From Alkalibacterium sp. AK22 (GTDB lineage: Bacteria > Bacillota > Bacilli > Lactobacillales > Carnobacteriaceae_A), in the NCBI RefSeq assembly GCF_000585255.1, contig NZ_JANL01000028.1, forward strand, positions 1-36,568: a stretch of 36,568 bases of DNA, written 5' to 3'. The notes beneath the pieces were generated by a model. The model searched no databases, had not been told where the DNA came from, and saw only the letters and a list, made by a program, of their open reading frames with translations. Position numbers and translations under genes: made by a program. This document shows, one piece after another, positions 1 through 9,095 of the stretch; positions within the stretch are counted from its first letter, which is position 1; each line of letters starts with the position of its first letter.

Positions 1-38
1 GGGACTTTTGTCCCAGCCTCTTAAATTTTTCTTTGAGA
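1..38 (+). terminator. Right half of a truncated palindromic terminator-like element
   Basis: The window opens with GGGAC, a TTTT loop and GTCCC, followed by AGCCTC and a T-rich run. The AGCCTC arm has no partner because the window is cut here. The full element would probably read GAGGCT-GGGAC-TTTT-GTCCC-AGCCTC, a hairpin common between genes in low-GC Gram-positives. It probably ends a gene lying to the left of the window. Confidence 0.45.
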
Positions 39-725
39 TTACTGTAAATCTGGGACCAATGTGATGGGCGTTATTGATTTCGTTAGGATGCCCCAAGGCT
101 TTTGATTGTGTGCTGATCATTGATACTACTGGTTGTCTGGTTGAGTAGGGATCGAAGCTGTACATTTAAACGATAAAAAGTGCTTACTCATCAGTTTGTT
201 TTTACATTTTTTCAGTGGCATAAGCCTGTTTACCTGTTTTAAACTAAAAATGAATGCGATTGACACGCTTGCAGGTAGTGTAAAGAAAGGATAGTATGCT
301 TTATGAAATCACTTTTTTTGAACTAACTGTACTATTTCCTAAAAAAGAATAGGGTTAAAATTATATTAGAAAATACCCAGGCGGGTTTTGAAGTGTGCGT
401 TTTAAATATGTTACAAAAAGCTAAATACAAACATAGTGAAGATATATTCAATATAAGAAGAATGCAAGAAAAATAGTGTGTAAACAGATTAAAAAAAGAT
501 AGAAAGATTGTGAAAATACAAGATGAATAAAAATAACAAATTATATTCATTTGTAAATTTAATTATTTTTGTAACACCTTTAAAGCATTGCTATGAATTG
601 TTTTTAGGCTATTTTTAATAATTGTATACTTTATAAATATGTTTGGAGCTTTATATTTGTAGTTACATACTTATTATTATATTATCCCTATAAGCAATAC
701 ATTTTATTTAAAGGAGACAACAGAT
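39..725. other. Gene-free, AT-rich intergenic stretch
   Basis: I see no convincing gene. Roughly 290-720 is extremely AT-rich compared with the rest of the window. The only open frame of note (minus strand, 332-550) is a low-complexity Phe/Ile/Leu/Ser string and is not believable. TATACT at 625-630 is a possible -10 box for the downstream gene, but I cannot find a well-spaced -35 box. AAGGAG at 711-716 is the ribosome-binding site of the gene starting at 726. Confidence 0.5.
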
Positions 726-1769
726 ATGAGAAGAATTAGACGACACTTAGGAGCAGGCGAGGCAGAGGCAGGGTTCAATCTTTCTTGGGGAGCAATTATT
801 GCTGGCGTAGTGACAATCACTGCATTATTAATTATGTTTACGTTTGTGGGTTCCGCCATTGGGCTTGGAGTAGTTGAGCCAACATCGAATGACCCATTTG
901 AAGGAGTAGGTATTGGTTTAGCTATATGGACCGTCTTGGCTTTTGTGCTGGCTTTCTTTGGCGGAGGATTTGTAGCAGGAATTACGTCAAGAAGAGTAGG
1001 TATTGTTCATGGTTTCCTGACTTGGGCGACTAGTCTGATTGCATTGGTTATTATGGTTTCATATATAGCTTCAGGGGTATTCTCGCTAGCAGGATCTGTA
1101 CTCGGAGGAGTTGCAAGAGGTGCTGGTACAGTTGCAGAATCTACCATTGATATCACCGGGAGTGCTCTTGGTACAGCTTTTGATAATGTAGCGGATGAAG
1201 CGGGAACTGTGGATACCGAAGAACTGCAAAATGATATTAATGAAGTATTGGAAGATACGGATATCCCGGAACTTCAGCCTGACTATATAGAAGGGCAAAT
1301 TGAAGCAGCTACAGATGACATAGTAGAGGCGGGACAAGCCATTCTAACTAACCCTGAAGAAGCCGATGCCATTTTAGATGATCTGCTGAATAGTTTGCAA
1401 GAAAGAGCGGAAACAATTGGTGAAGCTGCGGATGAGGAAGCCATTGCGAATGCTATTGAAGAAAATACAGATTTGACTCAAGCCGAATCTGAAGAAGCAG
1501 CGCAAAACGTCGTTGAAACATACGAGACAACAGCAGCAGAAGCTGAAGAAATAATTACTAATCTTCAGGCTGAAGTAGATAATTTGCAGGTTGAAGTTGA
1601 GCAGACCATACAGGATGCCCGAGTGACTGCAGAGGAAGCAACAGATGCTGGCTCACGTTATTCTATTTGGGCATTTGTAGCTATTTTACTCAGCTTAGTA
1701 CTCACCTCTTTTGCTGGGCTATTGGGATCTAACCTGGTTAAATCAACTAAAAATGAAACGAGAATTTAA
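726..1769 (+). CDS. Four-helix membrane protein of unknown function (YrzE/PhnA-like membrane family)
   Basis: A 347-residue membrane protein. The start is ATG with AAGGAG about 9 bases upstream. Three hydrophobic helices lie near residues 20-45, 62-85 and 92-118, and one near 315-338. The N-terminal part has the pattern SWGAIIAGV, then a Gly-rich second helix (FFGGGFVAG), then HGFLTWA. This resembles a family of small bacterial membrane proteins often labelled YrzE or PhnA-like, whose function is not established. The middle (about 125-310) is highly acidic, Ala/Glu/Thr-rich and predicted helical, with coiled-coil character (repeated AEEAxxAV-type heptads). It is probably a long helical hairpin outside the lipid core. 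The gene is monocistronic and is followed by a strong hairpin. No catalytic motif is visible. The gene itself is certain and the family assignment tentative. Confidence 0.8.
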   Translation: MRRIRRHLGAGEAEAGFNLSWGAIIAGVVTITALLIMFTFVGSAIGLGVVEPTSNDPFEGVGIGLAIWTVLAFVLAFFGGGFVAGITSRRVGIVHGFLTWATSLIALVIMVSYIASGVFSLAGSVLGGVARGAGTVAESTIDITGSALGTAFDNVADEAGTVDTEELQNDINEVLEDTDIPELQPDYIEGQIEAATDDIVEAGQAILTNPEEADAILDDLLNSLQERAETIGEAADEEAIANAIEENTDLTQAESEEAAQNVVETYETTAAEAEEIITNLQAEVDNLQVEVEQTIQDARVTAEEATDAGSRYSIWAFVAILLSLVLTSFAGLLGSNLVKSTKNETRI

Positions 1770-1801
1770 GTATTTCAAATGTAATACTGTAAAATAAATT
1801 A

Positions 1802-1857
1802 AAAATACACCTGTAAATTGCCCGGTCTTTGACCTTGCATTTTCACAGGTGTATTTT
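1802..1857. terminator. Terminator after the membrane-protein gene
   Basis: Perfect 13-bp arms AAAATACACCTGT (1802-1814) and ACAGGTGTATTTT (1845-1857) enclose a smaller hairpin, GGTC-TTT-GACC. A/T-rich ends on both sides would let it work in either direction. Confidence 0.75.
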
Positions 1858-2278
1858 CATTTTAAGATAAAGGGAAAATGAATACGAGATTAATGTGAAA
1901 CCACTTGGTTTTTACCATTACACTTGGCCTGCTTTAATAAGTTTCTGCCCGGCTGAAAAATTCACTGACTGTTTCTGGATGCCGAAATGTTGCGATATCT
2001 GCGCTGCTGGTTACCCGGGCTGGTTCAGTATAATCATTTCCATTAAAGGACTGTCGAATAGTTTCAGCGAGCTGGCTTGCTTTAAAAAGCGCGGTCCAAC
2101 TAGTTATAATATAACTGGTTGTGTGTTTTTGGTTATAAATGTAGCAAGGAACCTCTATCAAGAGGAGATCCGGGCAGATTTTGACAAAGCCAAAAGGGGT
2201 GAAGTAGCATCAAAAGTGAATACATAGCGACCTAAACTGAGTAGAAGATTGACTGTAGATACAGTTGTAAACAAAAAG
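1858..2278. other. Intergenic stretch with a possible decayed minus-strand coding remnant
   Basis: No intact gene is visible. On the minus strand, an open frame ending near 1934 can be read back to about 2210. It has gene-like composition (for example SQLAETIRQSFNG, then RHPETVSEFF), but it lacks a ribosome-binding site and an ATG, and it begins just after an in-frame stop. It may be the C-terminal remnant of a lost gene. I do not recognise the family. Confidence 0.25.
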
Positions 2279-2311
2279 AAGATGGTCTGCCTCATTCAGG
2301 GGGACCATCTT
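2271..2311 (-). terminator. guaA terminator
   Basis: Perfect 9-bp arms, AAGATGGTC (2279-2287) and GACCATCTT (2303-2311). Read on the minus strand, the hairpin is followed by CTTTTTGTTT, so it terminates the guaBA transcript about 90 bases past guaA. Confidence 0.8.
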
Positions 2312-2398
2312 CCGTAAACAATTTTGATTTTATAGTGTACACGTACACAGGGGTGTGGTAGCTAATCGATTAGGTGAAGCGACTGATGACTACAAAAA

Positions 2399-3955
2399 TT
2401 ATTCCCACTCAACCGTTGAAGGTGGCTTGCTCGTTACGTCGTACACGATACGGTTGACGTGCTTGACTTCGTTGACGATTCGGACAGAGATTTTCTGCAG
2501 AACGTCCCACGGGATGCGGGCGAAGTCTGCGGTCATGCCGTCAATGGATGTAACGGCACGGATACCCACTGTATAGTCGTAGGTCCGGCCGTCGCCCATC
2601 ACGCCGACACTCTTGAAGCCAGGTAGGACAGTAAAGTACTGCCAGATGTCGCGGTCCAGGCCGGCATTTTTAATTTCTTCACGCAGGATTGCGTCACTTT
2701 CGCGGACGATTTCCAGTTTTTCTTCAGTTAGTTCACCGATGACACGGATTCCTAGACCGGGTCCAGGGAAAGGCTGGCGCCAAACCAAGGATTCAGGCAT
2801 GTTTAGTTCCAGTCCGAGTTCGCGGACCTCATCTTTAAACAAGGTATTCAGCGGCTCAATCAGCTCAAAGGTCATGTCATCAGGCAGTCCGCCCACATTG
2901 TGGTGAGACTTGATGGTTTGAGCTGTGGCTGTTCCACTCTCAATCACGTCGGTATACAAGGTTCCTTGAGCCAGGAAGTCGATTCCGTCCAGTTTGGCTG
3001 CTTCGTCGTTAAAGACATAGACAAATTCATTACCAATGATTTTACGCTTCTGTTCCGGATCGGACACACCGTCCAGCTTGTTCAGGAAGCGTTCTTTGGC
3101 GTCAACACGGATGACGTTCAGTCCAAATTTACCTTCCAGGCTGGCCATGACTTGGTCGCCTTCGTCTTTACGGAGTAAACCGTGGTCAACAAAAATACAC
3201 GTCAGCTGATCGCCGATGGCTTTGTTCAGCAGGACACCTACGACACTGGAGTCCACCCCGCCAGACAAGCCTAAGAGGACTTTGCGGTCACCGACCAGTT
3301 CTCTGATTTTCTCCACTTCCATATCGATAAAGTTCTGCATCGTCCAGTTGCCTGAGCATCCGCAGACATTAAAGGCGAAGTTGCGTAACAGCTGGTTACC
3401 GTGCTCGGTATGACGAACTTCCGGGTGGAACTGTACCCCGTGGAAGTTCTTTTCGGTATTTTGGATCGCGCTGATTGGGCAGTGGTCATTTGATGCCGTA
3501 ACTGTAAAGCCTTTTGGACTTTGGGTCACGTAGTCTCCGTGACTCATCCAGACGTTTTCTTCAGCTTCAAGCGTCGTGAAGAGTTCGGCTGTACGGTCCT
3601 GAACGCTGATCTGCGCTTTACCGTATTCGCGGTTTGTGCTTGGCTTTACTTCGCCGCCCAGCATGTAAGTCATCAGCTGCATGCCGTAGCAGATCCCCAA
3701 GATAGGGATGCCCAGCTCAAAGATTTCCGGATCGATGGAGAAGGCGCCATCGTCATAGACGCTCATCGGTCCACCTGAGAAAATAATTCCGCTGACGTTC
3801 ATGTCTTTCAGTTCCTGAGCTGTTGTCGTATGCGGCAGCAGTTCAGAATACACACCGAATTCTCGGATTCGACGCGTGATCAGCTGATTGTACTGGCTCC
3901 CGAAGTCCAAAACGATCAGCTTCTCCAGTTTCGTTGTATCAATAGTAGAAGTCAC
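2399..3955 (-). CDS. guaA: GMP synthase (glutamine-hydrolysing)
   Basis: Cytoplasmic enzyme that converts XMP, glutamine and ATP to GMP, the last step of guanine nucleotide synthesis. The length (518 residues) is normal. The N-terminal class I glutamine amidotransferase domain has the nucleophile in GICYGMQ (Cys89) and its partners in QFHPE (His177, Glu179). The ATP pyrophosphatase domain has the PP-loop SGGVDSS (231-237). The C-terminal XMP-binding/dimerisation domain ends in the family's typical KPPSTVEWE. The start is GTG, with AAGGTG 8 bases upstream, and no in-frame ATG fits better. The gene lies 32 bases downstream of guaB on the same strand with no terminator between, so the two form an operon. 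I see no purine riboswitch upstream of the pair. Confidence 0.97.
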   Translation of the reverse strand: MTSTIDTTKLEKLIVLDFGSQYNQLITRRIREFGVYSELLPHTTTAQELKDMNVSGIIFSGGPMSVYDDGAFSIDPEIFELGIPILGICYGMQLMTYMLGGEVKPSTNREYGKAQISVQDRTAELFTTLEAEENVWMSHGDYVTQSPKGFTVTASNDHCPISAIQNTEKNFHGVQFHPEVRHTEHGNQLLRNFAFNVCGCSGNWTMQNFIDMEVEKIRELVGDRKVLLGLSGGVDSSVVGVLLNKAIGDQLTCIFVDHGLLRKDEGDQVMASLEGKFGLNVIRVDAKERFLNKLDGVSDPEQKRKIIGNEFVYVFNDEAAKLDGIDFLAQGTLYTDVIESGTATAQTIKSHHNVGGLPDDMTFELIEPLNTLFKDEVRELGLELNMPESLVWRQPFPGPGLGIRVIGELTEEKLEIVRESDAILREEIKNAGLDRDIWQYFTVLPGFKSVGVMGDGRTYDYTVGIRAVTSIDGMTADFARIPWDVLQKISVRIVNEVKHVNRIVYDVTSKPPSTVEWE

Positions 3956-3987
3956 TTATTTCACACCTTGTCTGTTTGATTTTGTTT

Positions 3988-5484
<1,497 letters not shown>

Positions 5485-5487
5485 TTA

Positions 5488-5835
5488 AGGTTTGGCGGTT
5501 CGGTCTGATAATTTTAAGAATTAGTGTACCAAAGCGGATTAGGCTTAGCAAATGGTATTTTCATAAAATTTTCAATCTGAGATGATTATAATAATAGGGC
5601 AAAAGCGGTCTTTCTCCTGGATTGTCTAGTATAGCTTGATCTGAAGCTCTTTGTTGCTTTTGGCAGAGGTCACCCAACATAAATCAGGGTGTTTAATTTT
5701 AATCAAAATTTAATGATTGTTTACAGAGCTGACGCCTATAATGTTCAGTTATAACGCAGAAAAACACGAATATTCACAGTTTTAACCGATGTGAAATCAG
5801 TTAAACACGAACATTTTAAAGGGCGTAAATAAAAG
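5488..5835. other. Intergenic region upstream of guaB
   Basis: About 350 bases without a gene, between the guaB start and the importer terminator. It must hold the guaB promoter (minus strand). TTGAAA (5574-5569) is a possible -35 element, but the -10 element is unclear. The motif AAACACGAA-T/C-ATT occurs twice, near 5762 and 5804. I see no purine riboswitch core. Confidence 0.4.
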
Positions 5836-5881
5836 ATGACCGGTTAAAAACGTGGGAGTAATTTACGCTTTAACCGGTCAT
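5823..5881 (-). terminator. Importer-operon terminator with interleaved inverted repeats
   Basis: Perfect 13-bp arms ATGACCGGTTAAA (5836-5848) and TTTAACCGGTCAT (5869-5881). On the minus strand the hairpin is followed by CTTTTATTT, which fits a terminator for the two-gene importer operon ending at 5918. A second perfect pair, GCGTAAAT (5823-5830) and ATTTACGC (5861-5868), is interleaved with the first. Confidence 0.75.
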
Positions 5882-5917
5882 GTTCAACTTATTTAATTGG
5901 TGATTCAGATAAAAGGA

Positions 5918-7438
5918 TTAGTCTTCGAGCAGTCCCTGTTCAATCAGGAACTCACGGGCGACGTCTTCAGCCGGACGGTCTTCAAAGTCGACCATGTAGT
6001 TCATATCACGCATCTGGTCGTCATCAATCAGCCCATCCAGTACTGAGAGTGCATCGGCGATTTCAGGATACTCCTCGACCAAGGCGGTCATCATCAGTGG
6101 TGCACCCTGGTATGGAGGGAACAGATCCTGATCATCCTCCAAAACCACCAGGCCGAACTCAGCCAGCTCAGCGTCGGTACTGTAAGCATCAATCAGGTTG
6201 ACATCGCCACGCTCGATAGCTGAATAGCGCAGCTGTGGTTCCATAGTAGTGACATTGCCAAAAGAGAAGCCGTACATTTCCTGTATACCCGGGTAACCAT
6301 CTGCCCGGTCATTAAACTCCAGAGTAAAGCCGGCATTCACTTCACTGGCGACAGGAGCCAGATCCGAAATAGTTTCCAGACCGTTTTCTTCAGCAAAGCC
6401 AGGTTCAACCGCAATGGCATAAGTATTGTTGAAAGCCATTGGATCCAGCAGAGTCATGTCGTACGCTTCAGCCAGCAGATCTCGGGCTTCTTCGAAGACC
6501 GCTTCCTCACTTGTGCCCGGTTCTGGAACGGTGTCAAAGAAATTGGTCAGAACGGTTCCGGTAAATTCAGTATAAATATCAATCTCGCCAGAACGAAGAG
6601 CATTAAAGACAAATGTCGTACGCCCGAAGTTAGGTTCCACGCGGGCAGTTAAGTCAGTCTGGTCTTCAATCAGCAGGCGGTAGATATTCATTAGAATTTC
6701 CGGTTCTGATCCTAGTTTACCGGCAATCACCAGATCATCGTCTTCGCCGAATATAAGAGGAGCGCTGACCAGGCCGGTGAGTAGTACCAGCCCTGTACCC
6801 AAAATAATAGCCGTCTGTTTCAGGCTGGTTTTCTGGAAGTAGCGAAGGAGCTGATCGAATACGATAGCCAGTAAGGCAGCAGGGACCGCACCCAAAATAA
6901 TCAGGTTATTGTTTCCCCGGTCAATCCCGAGTAGGATCAGACTACCCAGTCCGCCGGCTCCGATTAGGGCAGCGACCGTCGCTGTTCCGATAATCAGGAC
7001 CATAGCGGTTCGGATTCCGGCCATGATGACGGGCAAGGCCAGTGGCAGCTGCACTTTACCTAGCTTACGCCAGCGGCTCATCCCCATGGCATCCGCTGCT
7101 TCGTTCAATGAAGGATCAATACCGGTTAGGCCGGTATAGGTATTGCGCAAAATCGGCAGCAAGGCATAGACGATAAGGGCAATAACAGCCGGAACCGTCC
7201 CGATGCCGACAAGAGGAATCAGCAGACCTAAAATGGCTAGAGATGGAATGGTCTGAAAAATAGCTGTGACTTGGATAATCGGTTCAGCAATCTTTTTGCT
7301 TCCCATTAAAAGGATACCTAGAGGCACAGCAATCAGAACGGCTATAAATAAAGAAATAAAAGATAACTGCATGTGTTCGATCAGAGCAGTCCAGAGGTCA
7401 CCACTACGCTGTTGGAAGGTTTCGATTAAAACGTTCAT
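5918..7438 (-). CDS. ABC importer permease fused to substrate-binding domain (OpuF/EgtU type)
   Basis: 506 residues. Residues 1-230 form a ProW/OpuB-type permease with several membrane helices and the EAA-type loop (NEAADAMGMSRWRKLGKVQLP) that contacts the ATPase. Residues 235-506 form an extracytoplasmic binding domain of the quaternary-amine type, with motifs GKLGSEPEILMN, DIYTEFTGTVL and LFPPYQGAPLM. Fusion of permease and receptor is known for OpuF-type compatible-solute importers and for the EgtU ergothioneine importers. The binding-domain wording here reminds me of the EgtU/BilEB group, but that is recall rather than a computed match. The likely substrate is a betaine-like compound: glycine betaine, carnitine, choline or ergothioneine. 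It overlaps the upstream ATPase gene by one base (TAATG), so the two are translationally coupled. Confidence 0.9.
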   Translation of the reverse strand: MNVLIETFQQRSGDLWTALIEHMQLSFISLFIAVLIAVPLGILLMGSKKIAEPIIQVTAIFQTIPSLAILGLLIPLVGIGTVPAVIALIVYALLPILRNTYTGLTGIDPSLNEAADAMGMSRWRKLGKVQLPLALPVIMAGIRTAMVLIIGTATVAALIGAGGLGSLILLGIDRGNNNLIILGAVPAALLAIVFDQLLRYFQKTSLKQTAIILGTGLVLLTGLVSAPLIFGEDDDLVIAGKLGSEPEILMNIYRLLIEDQTDLTARVEPNFGRTTFVFNALRSGEIDIYTEFTGTVLTNFFDTVPEPGTSEEAVFEEARDLLAEAYDMTLLDPMAFNNTYAIAVEPGFAEENGLETISDLAPVASEVNAGFTLEFNDRADGYPGIQEMYGFSFGNVTTMEPQLRYSAIERGDVNLIDAYSTDAELAEFGLVVLEDDQDLFPPYQGAPLMMTALVEEYPEIADALSVLDGLIDDDQMRDMNYMVDFEDRPAEDVAREFLIEQGLLED

Positions 7439-8403
7439 TAGACTTGGACCTCCTTGTCATTTCTAATGTCACTGGCCATATAGTGAACCAGGTGTTCCCG
7501 GTTGATGACCCGCTCATTTTGATGCGTTCCAGTTACCTGTACAGACGGATGTTCTGCAAGCAGCAGAATCAAGTCGTTCAGCGAAGCCTTGGCATCAATC
7601 GTTGCGGTAAATACTGCTTCGTCAGCAGAGTAATAGTTGTGATCCAACAGATGCTGGACAGTCTTCTCTTCTTGGTAGTGCGGCAAACCTGTCTGTAGGA
7701 ATTCCTTGACAAAATCATTGGATGGACTGTTCAGGATCTCTTTGGCCGTTCCGACCTGTTCAATTTTACCTTTATTCATTACACAGATCCGGTCGCCCAA
7801 GTTGATGGCTTCCTGCATATCATGAGTAACAAAGACGACTGTCTTTTTAAGCTTTCTTTGAAGCTGGACGACATCTTCTTGCAGATGGTTTCTTGTAATA
7901 GGGTCCAGTGCGCTGAAGGGTTCATCCATTAAAATAATATCCGGATCTGCGGCCAGGGCTCTCAGGACGCCAATGCGCTGCTGCTCACCACCGGACAGTT
8001 CTGAAATCTGACGGCTGCGGTACTTGTCTGGATCCATGCCGACACTTTCCAGCAGTTCTGTGACACGGTTTTTCATGTCTGCCTTGGACCACTTAAGCAT
8101 CTCAGGCACGATCACAATATTTTCTTCCACAGTCATGTTGGGGAAAAGAGCAATCTGCTGCAGAACATAGCCGATATTCCAGCGCAGTTCCTGAATGTCG
8201 TATTCGCTGATTTTTTTGTCCTCAATGGTCAGGGTCCCGTCGGATATCGGGATCAGTTTATTGATCATTTTTAGTGTGGTGGTCTTTCCGCTTCCGCTGG
8301 GACCAATCAAGACAAAAAACTCGCCTTTTTTGATTTCCAGTGAAAAGTCGGATACGACATCCGTATCGCCGTAGCGCTTGTCAACTTTATCAAAGCGTAT
8401 CAT
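7438..8403 (-). CDS. ABC importer ATPase for quaternary amine/betaine-like substrate
   Basis: 321-residue cytoplasmic ATPase that energises the fused permease-receptor encoded directly downstream. Walker A is GPSGSGKT (34-41), the signature is LSGGEQQRIG, Walker B is ILMDEPFSALD and the switch histidine is in FVTHDMQEA. After about residue 235 there is an extra C-terminal part resembling one degenerate CBS unit, typical of OpuCA-type ATPases, where CBS modules can sense ionic strength. AGGAGG is well placed before the ATG on the minus strand, and a possible -10 (TATACT) lies about 30 bases upstream of the start. Its stop shares one base with the next start. In a salt-adapted organism an osmoprotectant role is plausible, but ergothioneine uptake is an equal alternative. 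Confidence 0.92.
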   Translation of the reverse strand: MIRFDKVDKRYGDTDVVSDFSLEIKKGEFFVLIGPSGSGKTTTLKMINKLIPISDGTLTIEDKKISEYDIQELRWNIGYVLQQIALFPNMTVEENIVIVPEMLKWSKADMKNRVTELLESVGMDPDKYRSRQISELSGGEQQRIGVLRALAADPDIILMDEPFSALDPITRNHLQEDVVQLQRKLKKTVVFVTHDMQEAINLGDRICVMNKGKIEQVGTAKEILNSPSNDFVKEFLQTGLPHYQEEKTVQHLLDHNYYSADEAVFTATIDAKASLNDLILLLAEHPSVQVTGTHQNERVINREHLVHYMASDIRNDKEVQV

Positions 8404-9036
8404 TTACTTACCTCCTAATGTTCTATTGTTAAAGTATAACAAAGTGCTGACATAAAACTGTAATCATATACTCATAGGGGTAGAAAAAAATGAAGATAAA
8501 AAGTGAAAAATAGGAGAAAACACTTATGTCATTCGAGAAAGACTGGCGTTAGTCAGATTGATGTATGTTTTTTAATAACTTGTTAAATCTTGCTTCTCAA
8601 CTCAATCCTTCTACCATGACTTCACTTATACGGTTAAGGACTAATCGTCATAAAGGTGGTCTTTTTTATCGGATAAACATGATGATTAAGGCTAATCGTC
8701 ATGAGTCTTGTCTTTATCAGACGCTACGGATTATGAATTGCAGGTTTTCCTTACCCGCAGAGGGTAATTTGGATCGAACACATAAGGAAAACAGCCAGAA
8801 CGTTCAGTGCATGGCTTTGACTGTGAGGGGAGGGCTTGTAGGCTGAAGGGGTAATTTTCGCTGAGCGAAAATAGACAATCGTAAAGGTCTGTTCAAGTCC
8901 AGCGCTTCCTTTAGGCCGGTCGAATGGGAAAAGGAAATAAGGGGCTTTTAAACAATCGGCCAGAAGCAGCCTGGATTTAATCAGTTGAATGGACAGACCC
9001 TCTAATGTGAGGCAAAGGGTCTGTTGCGTATACAAA
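8404..9036. repeat. Gene-free, hairpin-rich stretch with a duplicated motif
   Basis: I see no convincing gene on either strand. A motif TTAAGG-(A)-CTAATCGTCAT occurs at 8634-8651 and 8686-8702, and the second copy forms an 11-bp hairpin with CATGATGATTA (8678-8703, one G-U pair). Further hairpins are ATTTTCGC-TGA-GCGAAAAT (8854-8872) and CAGACCCT with AGGGTCTG (8994-9023). The minus-strand frame at 8751-9035 lacks a ribosome-binding site and reads like a repeat-derived false gene. The stretch may contain a dispersed repeat or an untranslated RNA. Confidence 0.4.
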
Positions 9037-9077
9037 AATCGTGTGAGCCCGTTCGTTCAGAACGTACGCACACGATT
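9031..9077 (-). terminator. Terminator of the disulfide oxidoreductase gene
   Basis: Arms AATCGTGTG (9037-9045) and CACACGATT (9069-9077) enclose a second hairpin, CGTTC-GTTCA-GAACG (9050-9064). On the minus strand the stem runs into TTTTTG, 20-60 bases past the stop codon. Confidence 0.8.
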
Positions 9078-9095
9078 GAATGTGAAAGGCTTTGT

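Noticed and set aside
332-550. Minus-strand open frame rich in Phe, Ile, Leu and Ser
   Set aside because: It lies in extremely AT-rich DNA, has no ribosome-binding site and reads as low-complexity hydrophobic sequence.
1934-2210. Minus-strand frame with gene-like wording upstream of guaA
   Set aside because: No start codon with a ribosome-binding site and no recognised family. At most a decayed remnant, so it is mentioned only in the intergenic entry.
5488-5835. Possible purine riboswitch upstream of guaB
   Set aside because: I looked for the conserved three-way-junction core on the minus strand and did not find it.
8565-8846. Plus-strand 93-residue open frame
   Set aside because: No ribosome-binding site; it overlaps the duplicated motif and hairpins and reads as non-coding.
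8751-9035. Minus-strand 94-residue open frame
   Set aside because: No ribosome-binding site, crosses several hairpins, and its composition looks like repeat-derived false coding.
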